This document shows, one piece after another, positions 1 through 7,543 of a stretch of DNA of 9,106 nt. Both the position numbers and the translations under genes were made by a program. Position 1 is the first letter of the stretch. Every line of letters starts with the position of its first letter. Under the pieces are notes generated by a model. That model saw nothing but the letters and a program-made list of their open reading frames with translations, did no database searches and was not told the origin of the DNA. Source of the stretch: a candidate division WWE3 bacterium (lineage in GTDB: Bacteria > Patescibacteriota > WWE3 > 9FT-COMBO-53-11); the NCBI GenBank assembly GCA_030620855.1, contig JAUXIZ010000019.1, positions 1 to 9,106 of the forward strand, given 5' to 3'.

Positions 1-550
1 CCCAGATACTTATGTTGTCCCCGTTGACATAAGTGCCTCGGGGCTTGTGGAGATGCTCCGAAGCACCTTTGATTCCAAGTATGAAACCGAAGTTTCACCT
101 TCAGCATCAGCTTCTGATTTGACCAAAGACCAAATTGTAATCATCGCCTCTCTTCTGGAAAGGGAAACCCTTGGCGGGGAGGAAGAGATGAAAACGATTG
201 CGGGGATCCTCATTAAAAGGTGGAAATCAGGTTGGAGGTTGGATGTTGACGCAACCGTCCAATACATTGTGGGGCGTCATTGGAATGCCGAAGAGGATCA
301 ATGGGAGTGGTGGAAAGATACCCTGACCAGTGCAGACCTTGCAACTGATTCTCCTTACAACACCTATAAAAATAAAGGCCTTCCGCCGGGACCTATTTCA
401 AATCCAGGATTATCTACCCTGCTTGCTGCAGCAAAATACAAGAAGAACACTCTTGACTGGTTTTATCTCCATGGCACGGATGGGGAGGTTCACTATGCCG
501 AAACACTTGCCGAGCACAGTGCAAATAAGGCAAAATATATAAAGAAGTAG
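1..550 (+). CDS. mltG: Endolytic murein transglycosylase MltG/YceG family, C-terminal part (5' end outside window)
   Basis: This is the catalytic C-terminal part of an MltG (YceG-like) lytic transglycosylase, a membrane-anchored enzyme that cleaves nascent glycan strands and so sets peptidoglycan chain length. The frame is open from base 2 to the TAG at 548-550, giving about 182 residues. A GTG at 47 is internal, because upstream residues PDTYVVPVDISASG already match the family's 'FPDTY' region. Visible motifs are the catalytic 'ASLLERET' (first Glu codon at 158-160, matching E. coli Glu218), 'DATVQYIVG' in place of the usual DPTVIYG, and the near-diagnostic 'YNTYKNKGLPPGPISNPG'. The C-terminus 'HYAETLAEHSANKAKYI' matches the family end, so the 3' part is intact. 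The N-terminal membrane segment and LysM-like region lie off the window. A Trp/Glu-rich stretch (WNAEEDQWEWWKD) is inserted after the DATVQY motif. The rpoB promoter starts only 11 bp after the stop. Confidence 0.93.
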   Translation, partial: PDTYVVPVDISASGLVEMLRSTFDSKYETEVSPSASASDLTKDQIVIIASLLERETLGGEEEMKTIAGILIKRWKSGWRLDVDATVQYIVGRHWNAEEDQWEWWKDTLTSADLATDSPYNTYKNKGLPPGPISNPGLSTLLAAAKYKKNTLDWFYLHGTDGEVHYAETLAEHSANKAKYIKK

Positions 551-551
551 A

Positions 552-581
552 GGTCTGAATATTGACAGATATTCTGGTCTG
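552..581. repeat. Inverted repeat within a direct repeat, overlapping the rpoB -35 box
   Basis: GAATAT (557-562) and ATATTC (569-574) form a perfect 6-bp inverted repeat with a 6-bp spacer. It is framed by two copies of GGTCTG (552-557 and 576-581) 24 bp apart. The TTGACA of the likely rpoB promoter (562-567) lies inside it. The shape suits a dimeric repressor operator, but the arms are short and AT-rich and could be chance. No poly-T follows, so it does not look like an mltG terminator. Confidence 0.3.
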
Positions 582-590
582 TGCTAACTT
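562..590 (+). promoter_or_regulatory. Likely sigma-70-type promoter for rpoB-rpoC-rpsL-rpsG
   Basis: A perfect -35 hexamer TTGACA (562-567) is followed after exactly 17 bp by TAACTT (585-590). The -10 hexamer keeps the three most important consensus bases (first T, second A, last T). It is preceded by TG one base upstream (582-583), making it an extended -10 element. Transcription would start near 597-600, giving a leader of about 70 bases before rpoB. It is the only gap of useful size upstream of the four-gene unit, which supports it as the main promoter. Confidence 0.6.
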
Positions 591-607
591 ACCTGTGTTA
601 AGTGAAT

Positions 608-667
608 ATGTACTCCTGTAAGCGCGTAAAGGCGTGGCCTTTATGTGCGCATGAAATTTTTGTTTAA
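608..667 (+). other. Possible 19-codon leader peptide reading frame ending TAATG on the rpoB start
   Basis: ATG at 608 opens a frame reading MYSCKRVKAWPLCAHEIFV and stopping at TAA 665-667. The last A of that stop is the first A of the rpoB ATG. It begins about 10 bases after the predicted transcription start and runs through the whole hairpin at 622-648. The rpoB start has no Shine-Dalgarno sequence, so reinitiation from this frame would give it a way to be translated. Against it, the leader ATG itself has only a weak AAGTGA upstream, and a 19-codon open frame is common by chance. I do not recognise the peptide. Confidence 0.25.
622..665 (+). terminator. Strong hairpin with trailing T-rich tract in the rpoB leader (attenuator or terminator candidate)
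   Basis: Bases 622-633 pair with 637-648 around a GTG loop, making an unbroken 12-bp stem: ten Watson-Crick pairs, including the perfect 7-bp core TAAAGGC/GCCTTTA, plus two G-U pairs. TTTTTGTTT follows at 657-665. The 8-base gap between stem and T-tract is longer than in a classic intrinsic terminator. It is the only terminator-like structure after mltG, yet it lies downstream of the rpoB promoter, so it could end mltG read-through, attenuate rpoB, or act as a leader structure just upstream of the rpoB ribosome site. Confidence 0.45.
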
Positions 668-3600
668 TGAAGAGGGTTTGGCTAGGGAAAACATCTGAAC
701 TCCTGCCGCTGTCGGATCTTTCGACGGTTCAAAAAGATTCCTTTGATTACCTCCTAGCGGAAGGCATTGCCGAGGTGTTGGAGGAAACTAACCCCATTCA
801 GGACTATACTGGCCGAGGTTGGGAACTTAGTTTTACCAAGCCGAAATTCGGAAAGGTCAAGGTCAACAAAGAAGAAGCAATTAAAAAAGGACTTACTTAC
901 TCTATCCCCTGGTATTTAACCGCAGAACTTAAGGAAATCAAAAGCGGCAAAACCAAAAAACAAGAAATCTACATGGGCGAGCTGCCGAAGATGACTGAGG
1001 CCGGGACTTTTATTGTGTCGGGGGTTGAGCGGGCGGTGGTTAACCAGCTCTTGCGCTCCGAGGGAATTTACTTTTCTCAGGAAACCGATCCCTCTACAGG
1101 AGCGCTTCTTTCTTCGGCCCGCATTCTGCCTAAAAACGGAGCTTGGTTGGAGTTTAGTACTGCCAAGAACAATCAGATTTCAGTAAAAATCAGCAACTAC
1201 AGGAAGATGCCGGCTACGGTTTTGCTTAGGGCGTTTGGCTTAACCCGCGATGATGATATAAGGAAAACATTCGAAGACGTAGATACTGATCCAAACCGCC
1301 GCTTTATAGAAGATACCTTAAAGAAAGATTCAACTAAGTCTTATGAGGATTCCGTCATTGAGGTTTTTATCAAAGTGAGGCCGGGCGAGCCTCCTCTCTT
1401 TGAAACCGCAAAACTGACATTTGAGCGAATATTTTTTGACCCCCGCCGCTATGATTTGGGCAAGGCCGGCCGCTTCAAGTTGAATGAGAGACTTGATACC
1501 AACCTTTCGTTGGACGAGAGGCGCAACCGCCTTCTTACCAAAGAAGACATTATTCTTGCGATTAAAAAGGTTATTGAGCTCAACCACGGAATTGGCGAGA
1601 TTACAGACATCGACCACCTGGGAAACAGGAGAGTTAGGACGGTAGGGGAATTAGTGCAAAGTCAGTTGAGGATCGGCTTTATCCAGATGGAGAGGGTCGT
1701 TAAGGAACGGATGAGCTTGCAGGCAAGGGACCAGCTTCCTAAACCGGCTCAGCTTATTTCGACTAGGCCGATCGAAGCCCGGCTCCACTCGTTTTTTGCA
1801 TCATCCCAGCTTTCGCAGTACCACGAGCAGGTTAACCCCCTTGCCGGTTTGGAACACTTAAGGCGACTTTCTGTTAAAGGTCCGGGCGGCCTTACTGCAG
1901 AGCGCGCAAGTTTCTCGGTTCGAGATGCTCATTACACGCACTACGGTAGAATTTGCCCAATTAAGACCCCCGAGGGAACCTCGATTGGTTTGACTACTCA
2001 CATGGCGCTGTACGCTCGGGTCAACGATCTAGGGTTTTTAGAGTCTCCCTACAGAAAGATCGAAAAGAAAGGCAACAGCTCCTACGTTACTAATAAAATT
2101 GTTTACATCACGTCGTCTGAGGAAGACAAGCATATCGTTGCCGATGCTTCCGTAAAAGTTGCCAAGAACGGGCGAATACTTGACGAGAGGATTCCTCTAA
2201 GGCATAAAGGAGATTTCTTCTTTGGAGATGCGACCCAAGCGGATCTTATGGATGTTTCCCCCCGGCAGATTGTTTCTGCATCTGCCGCGCTTATTCCGTT
2301 TTTGGCGCATGATGACGTAAACCGGGCGCTGATGGCATCAAACATGATCGGTCAAGCCGTTCCCTTGGTTGCTCCTGAAGCGCCGATTGTGGGCACTGGG
2401 ATAGAAAGAGACTTGGCCAAAAACTCCGGGCTGACAATTTTTGCTGAGGAAGATGGAAAAGTTGCCTATGTTGATGCGGATCGTTTGGAGGTTGCTTACA
2501 AAGGCAGAAAGAAAAAACAGACCTACGAACTTTTAAAGTTTGTTAAATCAAATGACGAGACCTGCTACAACCAAAAAGTCAAAGTTAACGCAGGACAGAC
2601 TTTCAAAAAAGGAGATGTTTTGGTTGACGGCCCCTCCACCGACGACGGGGAGCTGGCAATTGCCGCCAACCTAACCGTTGCCTATATGTACTGGGACGGC
2701 TTTGGGTATGAGGATGCGATTGTAATTTCCGACAGACTCCGGCGTGAGGATGTGCTTTCCTCGATTCATATTTCCAAGCATTCGGTCCAGGTTTTGGAAA
2801 CCAAGCTCGGTCCGGAGGAAGTCACGCGCGACATTCCAAATGTTTCGGAGGAAGTTCTTAGGAACTTGGATGAGCAGGGAATTGCGGTTGTTGGATCCAA
2901 GGTCAAAGGAGGCGACGTCCTTGTCGGGAAAATTGCTCCTAAAGGCGAGACCGAGCTTTCCGCCGAGGAGCGTCTTTTGCGGGCCATCTTTGGAGAGAAA
3001 GCCCGGGAGGTTCGAGATGTTTCCAAGAGGGTTCCGCACGGTGAGTGGGGAACCGTTGTTGGAGTAAAAATTCTCGAAAAAGGGGAGGCCGACCTTCCCG
3101 AAGGAGTGCTCCAAGAAATTTCGGTTAGGGTTGCTCAAGTTCGCAAAATCACCGTCGGGGATAAGCTTGCCGGGCTGCACGGCAACAAGGGTGTGATTTC
3201 TAAAATTGCACCGCAAGAGGACTTGCCTCACCTGGAAGACGGGACTCCGGTTGACATAATATTCGAACCGCATTCGGTCATTAACCGGATGAACTTGGGT
3301 CAGACCTTGGAGACTCATCTTGGCTGGGCAGGGAAGAAACTTGGCAAAAAGTATGCTGTTCCGGTTTTTGAGAAGTTTGAAGAGGGTTTGCTTGAAAGGG
3401 AGTTGGCCGCCGCTGGGCTTCCCGTTTCGGGGAAGGTAAAGCTCTATGATGGGCGGACCGGGGAGCCCTATGATCAAGATATTACCGTAGGCAACGCCTA
3501 TATCTTAAAACTTGAGCACTTGGCGGAGGATAAGATGCACGCCCGCTCTACCGGTCCCTATGCTCTTATTACGCAGCAGCCCCTTGGCGGTAAAGCCCAG

Positions 3601-3996
3601 TTTGGCGGACAGAGGTTTGGGGAGATGGAAGTATGGGCGCTTGAGGCATATGGCGCTGCCCATGCGCTTCAGGAAATACTCACTACAAAGTCGGACGATT
3701 TGACGGGGCGTTCCGCCGCTTACCGGTCGATTATCCAGGGAGAAGATATTCCAGAACCAACCTTGCCCGAATCGTTCAAGCTCTTGGTCCGGGAATTAAA
3801 CGGGGTTGGTTTGGACATAGAGCCCCTTTCTGAAAAACCGGTCAAAGTAAAAAAACCCGCCGCCGATCTGTCCAAGTCCCCGCAAGAAGTTGAAAAAGAG
3901 ATTGAGGAGCTGGCCAAAACTTGGGCCGAATCCGGTGGTGAAGTAGAAGAAGCGGTTTTAGGGTCGAAGAAGGATAAAAAGGAGGAAAGTGAGTAA
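667..3996 (+). CDS. rpoB: DNA-directed RNA polymerase subunit beta
   Basis: RpoB forms one side of the RNA polymerase active-site cleft and the rifampicin pocket. The ATG at 667 is the first start after an in-frame TGA at 652-654, and the N-terminus 'LPLSDLSTVQKDSF' fits the family. Landmarks in order: 'VERAVVNQLLRSEGIYFS' (lobe), the rifampicin region SSQLSQY to GPGGL at residues 379-409, 'THYGRICPI', the catalytic-region 'GFGYEDAIVIS' (Glu682, Asp683), 'GDKLAGLHGNKGV' with Lys833 and Lys841 (E. coli K1065, K1073), 'NRMNLGQ' with Arg874 (R1106), and the 'KAQFGGQRFGEMEVWALEAYGAA' clamp region at the end. Its 1109 residues, against 1342 in E. coli, reflect absence of the large proteobacterial insertions. 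A charged Lys/Glu-rich tail of about 50 residues follows the conserved end. Several near-invariant residues differ (see findings). No Shine-Dalgarno precedes the start. The gene overlaps rpoC by 8 bp. Confidence 0.98.
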   Translation: MKRVWLGKTSELLPLSDLSTVQKDSFDYLLAEGIAEVLEETNPIQDYTGRGWELSFTKPKFGKVKVNKEEAIKKGLTYSIPWYLTAELKEIKSGKTKKQEIYMGELPKMTEAGTFIVSGVERAVVNQLLRSEGIYFSQETDPSTGALLSSARILPKNGAWLEFSTAKNNQISVKISNYRKMPATVLLRAFGLTRDDDIRKTFEDVDTDPNRRFIEDTLKKDSTKSYEDSVIEVFIKVRPGEPPLFETAKLTFERIFFDPRRYDLGKAGRFKLNERLDTNLSLDERRNRLLTKEDIILAIKKVIELNHGIGEITDIDHLGNRRVRTVGELVQSQLRIGFIQMERVVKERMSLQARDQLPKPAQLISTRPIEARLHSFFASSQLSQYHEQVNPLAGLEHLRRLSVKGPGGLTAERASFSVRDAHYTHYGRICPIKTPEGTSIGLTTHMALYARVNDLGFLESPYRKIEKKGNSSYVTNKIVYITSSEEDKHIVADASVKVAKNGRILDERIPLRHKGDFFFGDATQADLMDVSPRQIVSASAALIPFLAHDDVNRALMASNMIGQAVPLVAPEAPIVGTGIERDLAKNSGLTIFAEEDGKVAYVDADRLEVAYKGRKKKQTYELLKFVKSNDETCYNQKVKVNAGQTFKKGDVLVDGPSTDDGELAIAANLTVAYMYWDGFGYEDAIVISDRLRREDVLSSIHISKHSVQVLETKLGPEEVTRDIPNVSEEVLRNLDEQGIAVVGSKVKGGDVLVGKIAPKGETELSAEERLLRAIFGEKAREVRDVSKRVPHGEWGTVVGVKILEKGEADLPEGVLQEISVRVAQVRKITVGDKLAGLHGNKGVISKIAPQEDLPHLEDGTPVDIIFEPHSVINRMNLGQTLETHLGWAGKKLGKKYAVPVFEKFEEGLLERELAAAGLPVSGKVKLYDGRTGEPYDQDITVGNAYILKLEHLAEDKMHARSTGPYALITQQPLGGKAQFGGQRFGEMEVWALEAYGAAHALQEILTTKSDDLTGRSAAYRSIIQGEDIPEPTLPESFKLLVRELNGVGLDIEPLSEKPVKVKKPAADLSKSPQEVEKEIEELAKTWAESGGEVEEAVLGSKKDKKEESE
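3981..3985 (+). promoter_or_regulatory. Shine-Dalgarno GGAGG for rpoC, inside the rpoB 3' end
   Basis: GGAGG sits 3 bases before the GTG at 3989 and 12 bases before the ATG at 3998. Neither spacing is ideal (5-9 is usual), so the rpoC start is ambiguous between an 8-bp overlap with rpoB (GTG) and a 1-bp gap (ATG). The two choices differ by only three residues. Confidence 0.6.
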
Positions 3997-6900
3997 TATG
4001 CCGCACGATTTTGAAGCTTTTAAAGATTTTGACGCGCTAAAAATCTCCGTCGCCTCTCCGGAGAAAATTAACGAGTGGTCTTTTGGAGAGGTCACCAAGC
4101 CGGAGACCATCAACTATCGAACATTCAGATCCGAAAAGGACGGGCTTTTTGACGAACGTATCTTTGGTCCTACAAAAGACTACGAGTGCTACTGCGGGAA
4201 ATACAAAAAAGCCCGCTTCAAAGGTATTATCTGCGACAAGTGCGGAGTTGAGGTTACTTCAAAAAGAGTCCGGCGCGAGCGGATGGGACACATCAGCTTG
4301 GCTTCTCCGGTCGCTCATGTTTGGTTTTTCCGTGGTGTTCCTTCCGTCGTAAGCGTTGTTTTGGGCCTTTCTCCGCGGGATGTAGAGGGTGTTATTTACT
4401 TCTCCAGCTACATGGTGACCGAGTTTGACAGGTCTAAGAAAAAGCCCGCCGTTGCGAGTTTGGAAAAAGATTATTCCAAGATTATTGCAGGTACGAAAGA
4501 CGCAAAACAGAAAATTAAGCTTCAGGATGAGAAAAAAGAGGGCCTTGTGATTCTAAAATCCATTCAGCTTTTTTCGATAATCACGGAAAGAGAGTATGAG
4601 CTTGTTTACCAGTACCTGCCGGATTTTGCGGAAGTTATGATGGGGGCCGAAGCGGTCCGGCGCGCTCTGGGATCGATTGATTTGGCCAAACTTTCTTCCA
4701 AGCTTAGAGAGCGCTTGGAGAAAAGCAAAGGAGAGCGCCGGGTTTGGGCAAGGCGCCGCCTGCGGTTTATTGAGGATTTGCAAAGCTCTAAAGTAGACCC
4801 AACGTGGCTGATTTTGACGGTTTTGCCGGTTATTCCTCCTGATCTTAGACCGATGGTCCAACTGGAAGGAGGGCGGTTTGCAACGTCCGACCTTAACGAC
4901 CTTTACCGTACGGTAATAAACCGAAACAACCGTCTAAAGCAGCTTTTGGAGCTTGGTGCGCCCGAGATAATCGTGAGGAACGAAAAGCGAATGCTTCAGG
5001 AATCGGTTGACGCCTTGATTGATGCTTCCAAGGCTCGTCGCGGGCGAGTCCAGCGAGGGCGGCGGGTTTTGCGGTCGTTTGCCGATCTTCTTTCCGGCAA
5101 AACGGGAAGGTTCCGCCAAAACCTCTTGGGTAAAAGAGTCGACTACTCGGGTCGTTCTGTAATTGTTGTTGGTCCAAACCTAAAACTTAACCAGGTGGGT
5201 ATTCCCAGAGAAATGGCGCTTGAGCTTTGGAAACCTTACGTTTTGCGGGAAATTCTTCTTCGCGGGTTTGCTTCCAACTTGAGAAGCGCTAAAAACTACC
5301 TTGAGTCGCGTCTGGACGAGGTTTGGGATATCTTGGAAGAGCTGGTTGCTGATCATCCCGTGCTTTTGAACCGCGCTCCGTCGCTGCACCGGCTTTCTAT
5401 CGTTGGGTTTTACCCGGTTTTGGTTGATGAGTCTGCAATTCAGCTGCACCCGGCAGTTTGTTCGGGCTTTAACGCCGACTTTGACGGGGACACGATGGCG
5501 GTGCATTTGCCGATAACCAAGAAAGCCATCGAAGAAGTTAAGGAGCACATCCTCTCTACCAAGAACTTTTTGAGGCCGTCAAGCGGAGATCCGGTAACCG
5601 TTCCGGATAAAAGCCAGGGGTTAGGGACGTACTATTTGACTTCAATACCTGAGGAAGAGATGGAAAGGAAAGAGGACGAGCTCAAAGTGTTTGCGTCCGA
5701 AGAGGAAGTGATCTTCGTCCACGCTCTTGGCAAGGTGAATCTTCGAGAAAGAATTAAAGTTTTAATTGATAAAAAAGTTGTCGAGACCACTCCGGGCAGG
5801 GTGATCTTTAACCAGATCCTTCCGTCTTATCTTAGGTTTTACAACGATATTGTTGACAAGAAAGTTATCCGTTCCTTTGTTGCATCTGCCACTGAAAAAG
5901 ACAGCGAGGAGAACATTGCAGACCTTATTGACAATATTAAGCGGCTAGGTTTTGACTATTCGACGGTTTCCGGGGTTTCTTTAGCGATCTCTGACGGTGT
6001 TATTCCGGAAAACAAAAGCAAGGTGCTTTCCGAAGCCGAGAAGAAAGTTGCCGAAATCGAACAGAACTTCCGGCGCGGTCTTATAACGGAAGCCGAACGG
6101 CGCGAGCTGACGAGAGTTGTCTGGGCCAACGCCACAAACGATCTTGACGATGCGGCGTGGGATGCACTGGGCGAGTCCAACTCTATCAAGATCATTATCA
6201 ACTCCGGCGCGGCGCGGGCCACCCGTGACCAGATTAAGCAAATCTCCGGTATGAGGGGACACATTGTTGATCCAACCGGAAAAATTGTTGAGCTTCCCAT
6301 AAGATCCAACTACACTGAGGGGCTGACTTCCTTTGAATACTTCGTTAGTGCGCGCGGTGCCCGAAAGGGTTTGGTCGATACCGCTTTGAGGACGGCGGAT
6401 GCTGGGTATCTGACTCGCCGGCTGGTTGATGTTGCCCAGGACCTTCTTGTTCGAGAAGAAGATTGCAAAACCAAAAACTCGATAACCTTGACTCGGGATG
6501 ATGAGCTCTTTCTAATCACCTTTGAAAAACGGCTCCTTGGCCGGGTTGTTGCTGAGGATGTGAAAGTCGGCCGGAAAGTTATTGCCAAAAGAAACGAGAT
6601 TATATCTCGAGAGATGGCAAAAGCCATCGTTGATGGAGGCATCACCGAGGTAAAACTGCGCTCCCCGCTTGTGTGTGAAAACACTTACGGAATATGCGCA
6701 TCCTGCTATGGTGTGGATCTTGGCCGAAACAAACCGGTTGAGATTGGTACTCCGATTGGTCTTCTTGCCGCCCAGTCCGTCGGAGAGCCCGGTACGCAGC
6801 TTACCTTGCGAACCAAGCACGCCGGAGGTATTACTTCCTCCTCCGACATTACACAAGGTTTGCCGAGAGTCGAGGAAGTTTTTGAAGCCCGTACTCCGAA

Positions 6901-7543
6901 GTTTGAGGCGGTTATGGCTCCATTTAATGGGAAGGTCTCAGTTGTTGAAGAAGACGAGTCGAAAAAGGTCATTGTTGTTGGCAAAGAGGGTCCCGAGGAG
7001 TTCAAGGTTCCTTTTGGGCGGGATGTCTTAGTCAAAGACGGGGATAAGGTAAAAGAAGGAGACCAGCTTACCGAGGGGTATCTGGATCCAAAAAAGATGG
7101 TTAAGGTCATTGGAGTTCCCGAGACTCAGCACTATATGGTTAATGAAGTGCTTAAAGTTTACTCAAGCCACGGCAGCGCCGTTGATGATATCCACCTTGA
7201 GGTTATTATTCGCAGAATGTTCGACAAAATCAAAATTGAGGAAGTGGGGGATACCAGCTTTATTCCGGGGCAAATAGCAACCAAAATCCAAGTGGAAAGC
7301 GAGAACGAGTCTTTGGGGAAGGGCAAGAAACCCGCGAAAGGAACACCTGTCCTTCTTGGCATAACAAAATCTTCGCTTAAAACCGATTCTTGGCTTTCTG
7401 CCGCCTCGTTCCAAGAGACAACCAGGGTCTTGACGGAGGCCGCGGTTGCCGGTAAAGTAGATCGGCTCCGGGGATTGAAGGAGAACGTTATGATAGGCCG
7501 CCTTATCCCAACGGGAGAAAGAGCTAAGTTGAAGGAAAAATAG
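3989..7543 (+). CDS. rpoC: DNA-directed RNA polymerase subunit beta'
   Basis: RpoC carries the catalytic Mg ions, clamp, bridge helix and trigger loop of RNA polymerase. Numbering is from the GTG at 3989; ATG 3998 is the alternative start. Landmarks: N-terminal zinc finger Cys67, Cys69, Cys82, Cys85; the lid, rudder and clamp-helix region 'GGRFATSDLNDLYR'; 'GKTGRFRQNLLGKRVDYSGR'; the active site 'NADFDGD' with Asp497, Asp499, Asp501; bridge helix near residues 782-815 ('ARKGLVDTALRTADAGYLTRR'); second zinc site Cys826, Cys896, Cys903, Cys906; trigger loop 'GTQLTLRTKHAGG' (936-947) running into 'DITQGLPRVEEVFEAR' with no SI3 insertion; and C-terminal 'RGLKENVMIGRLIPTG'. It is complete at 1184 residues, against 1407 in E. 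coli. The trigger-loop Phe of most bacteria is Lys943 here. The TAG stop touches the rpsL start with no gap, so co-transcription and translational coupling are likely. Confidence 0.98.
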   Translation: MSNMPHDFEAFKDFDALKISVASPEKINEWSFGEVTKPETINYRTFRSEKDGLFDERIFGPTKDYECYCGKYKKARFKGIICDKCGVEVTSKRVRRERMGHISLASPVAHVWFFRGVPSVVSVVLGLSPRDVEGVIYFSSYMVTEFDRSKKKPAVASLEKDYSKIIAGTKDAKQKIKLQDEKKEGLVILKSIQLFSIITEREYELVYQYLPDFAEVMMGAEAVRRALGSIDLAKLSSKLRERLEKSKGERRVWARRRLRFIEDLQSSKVDPTWLILTVLPVIPPDLRPMVQLEGGRFATSDLNDLYRTVINRNNRLKQLLELGAPEIIVRNEKRMLQESVDALIDASKARRGRVQRGRRVLRSFADLLSGKTGRFRQNLLGKRVDYSGRSVIVVGPNLKLNQVGIPREMALELWKPYVLREILLRGFASNLRSAKNYLESRLDEVWDILEELVADHPVLLNRAPSLHRLSIVGFYPVLVDESAIQLHPAVCSGFNADFDGDTMAVHLPITKKAIEEVKEHILSTKNFLRPSSGDPVTVPDKSQGLGTYYLTSIPEEEMERKEDELKVFASEEEVIFVHALGKVNLRERIKVLIDKKVVETTPGRVIFNQILPSYLRFYNDIVDKKVIRSFVASATEKDSEENIADLIDNIKRLGFDYSTVSGVSLAISDGVIPENKSKVLSEAEKKVAEIEQNFRRGLITEAERRELTRVVWANATNDLDDAAWDALGESNSIKIIINSGAARATRDQIKQISGMRGHIVDPTGKIVELPIRSNYTEGLTSFEYFVSARGARKGLVDTALRTADAGYLTRRLVDVAQDLLVREEDCKTKNSITLTRDDELFLITFEKRLLGRVVAEDVKVGRKVIAKRNEIISREMAKAIVDGGITEVKLRSPLVCENTYGICASCYGVDLGRNKPVEIGTPIGLLAAQSVGEPGTQLTLRTKHAGGITSSSDITQGLPRVEEVFEARTPKFEAVMAPFNGKVSVVEEDESKKVIVVGKEGPEEFKVPFGRDVLVKDGDKVKEGDQLTEGYLDPKKMVKVIGVPETQHYMVNEVLKVYSSHGSAVDDIHLEVIIRRMFDKIKIEEVGDTSFIPGQIATKIQVESENESLGKGKKPAKGTPVLLGITKSSLKTDSWLSAASFQETTRVLTEAAVAGKVDRLRGLKENVMIGRLIPTGERAKLKEK

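Noticed and set aside
47..49. GTG as a true start for the mltG frame
   Set aside because: Family-matching sequence (PDTYVVPV) continues upstream in the same frame to the window edge, so the gene is truncated by the window rather than starting here.
651..698. A 15-codon frame from ATG 651 overlapping the rpoB start
   Set aside because: It has no ribosome site, stops at TGA within rpoB, and lacks the stop/start coupling of the 608-667 frame.
2671..3477. A 268-residue open frame on the minus strand inside rpoB
   Set aside because: It is the antisense shadow of a strongly conserved rpoB region, has no recognisable family features, and arises from codon bias.
5040..5110. Arg/Gly-rich stretch in RpoC (ARRGRVQRGRRVLRS) as an unusual insertion
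   Set aside because: It aligns with the normal E. coli RRGRAITGSNKRPLKS segment before GKQGRFRQNL and is only somewhat more basic.
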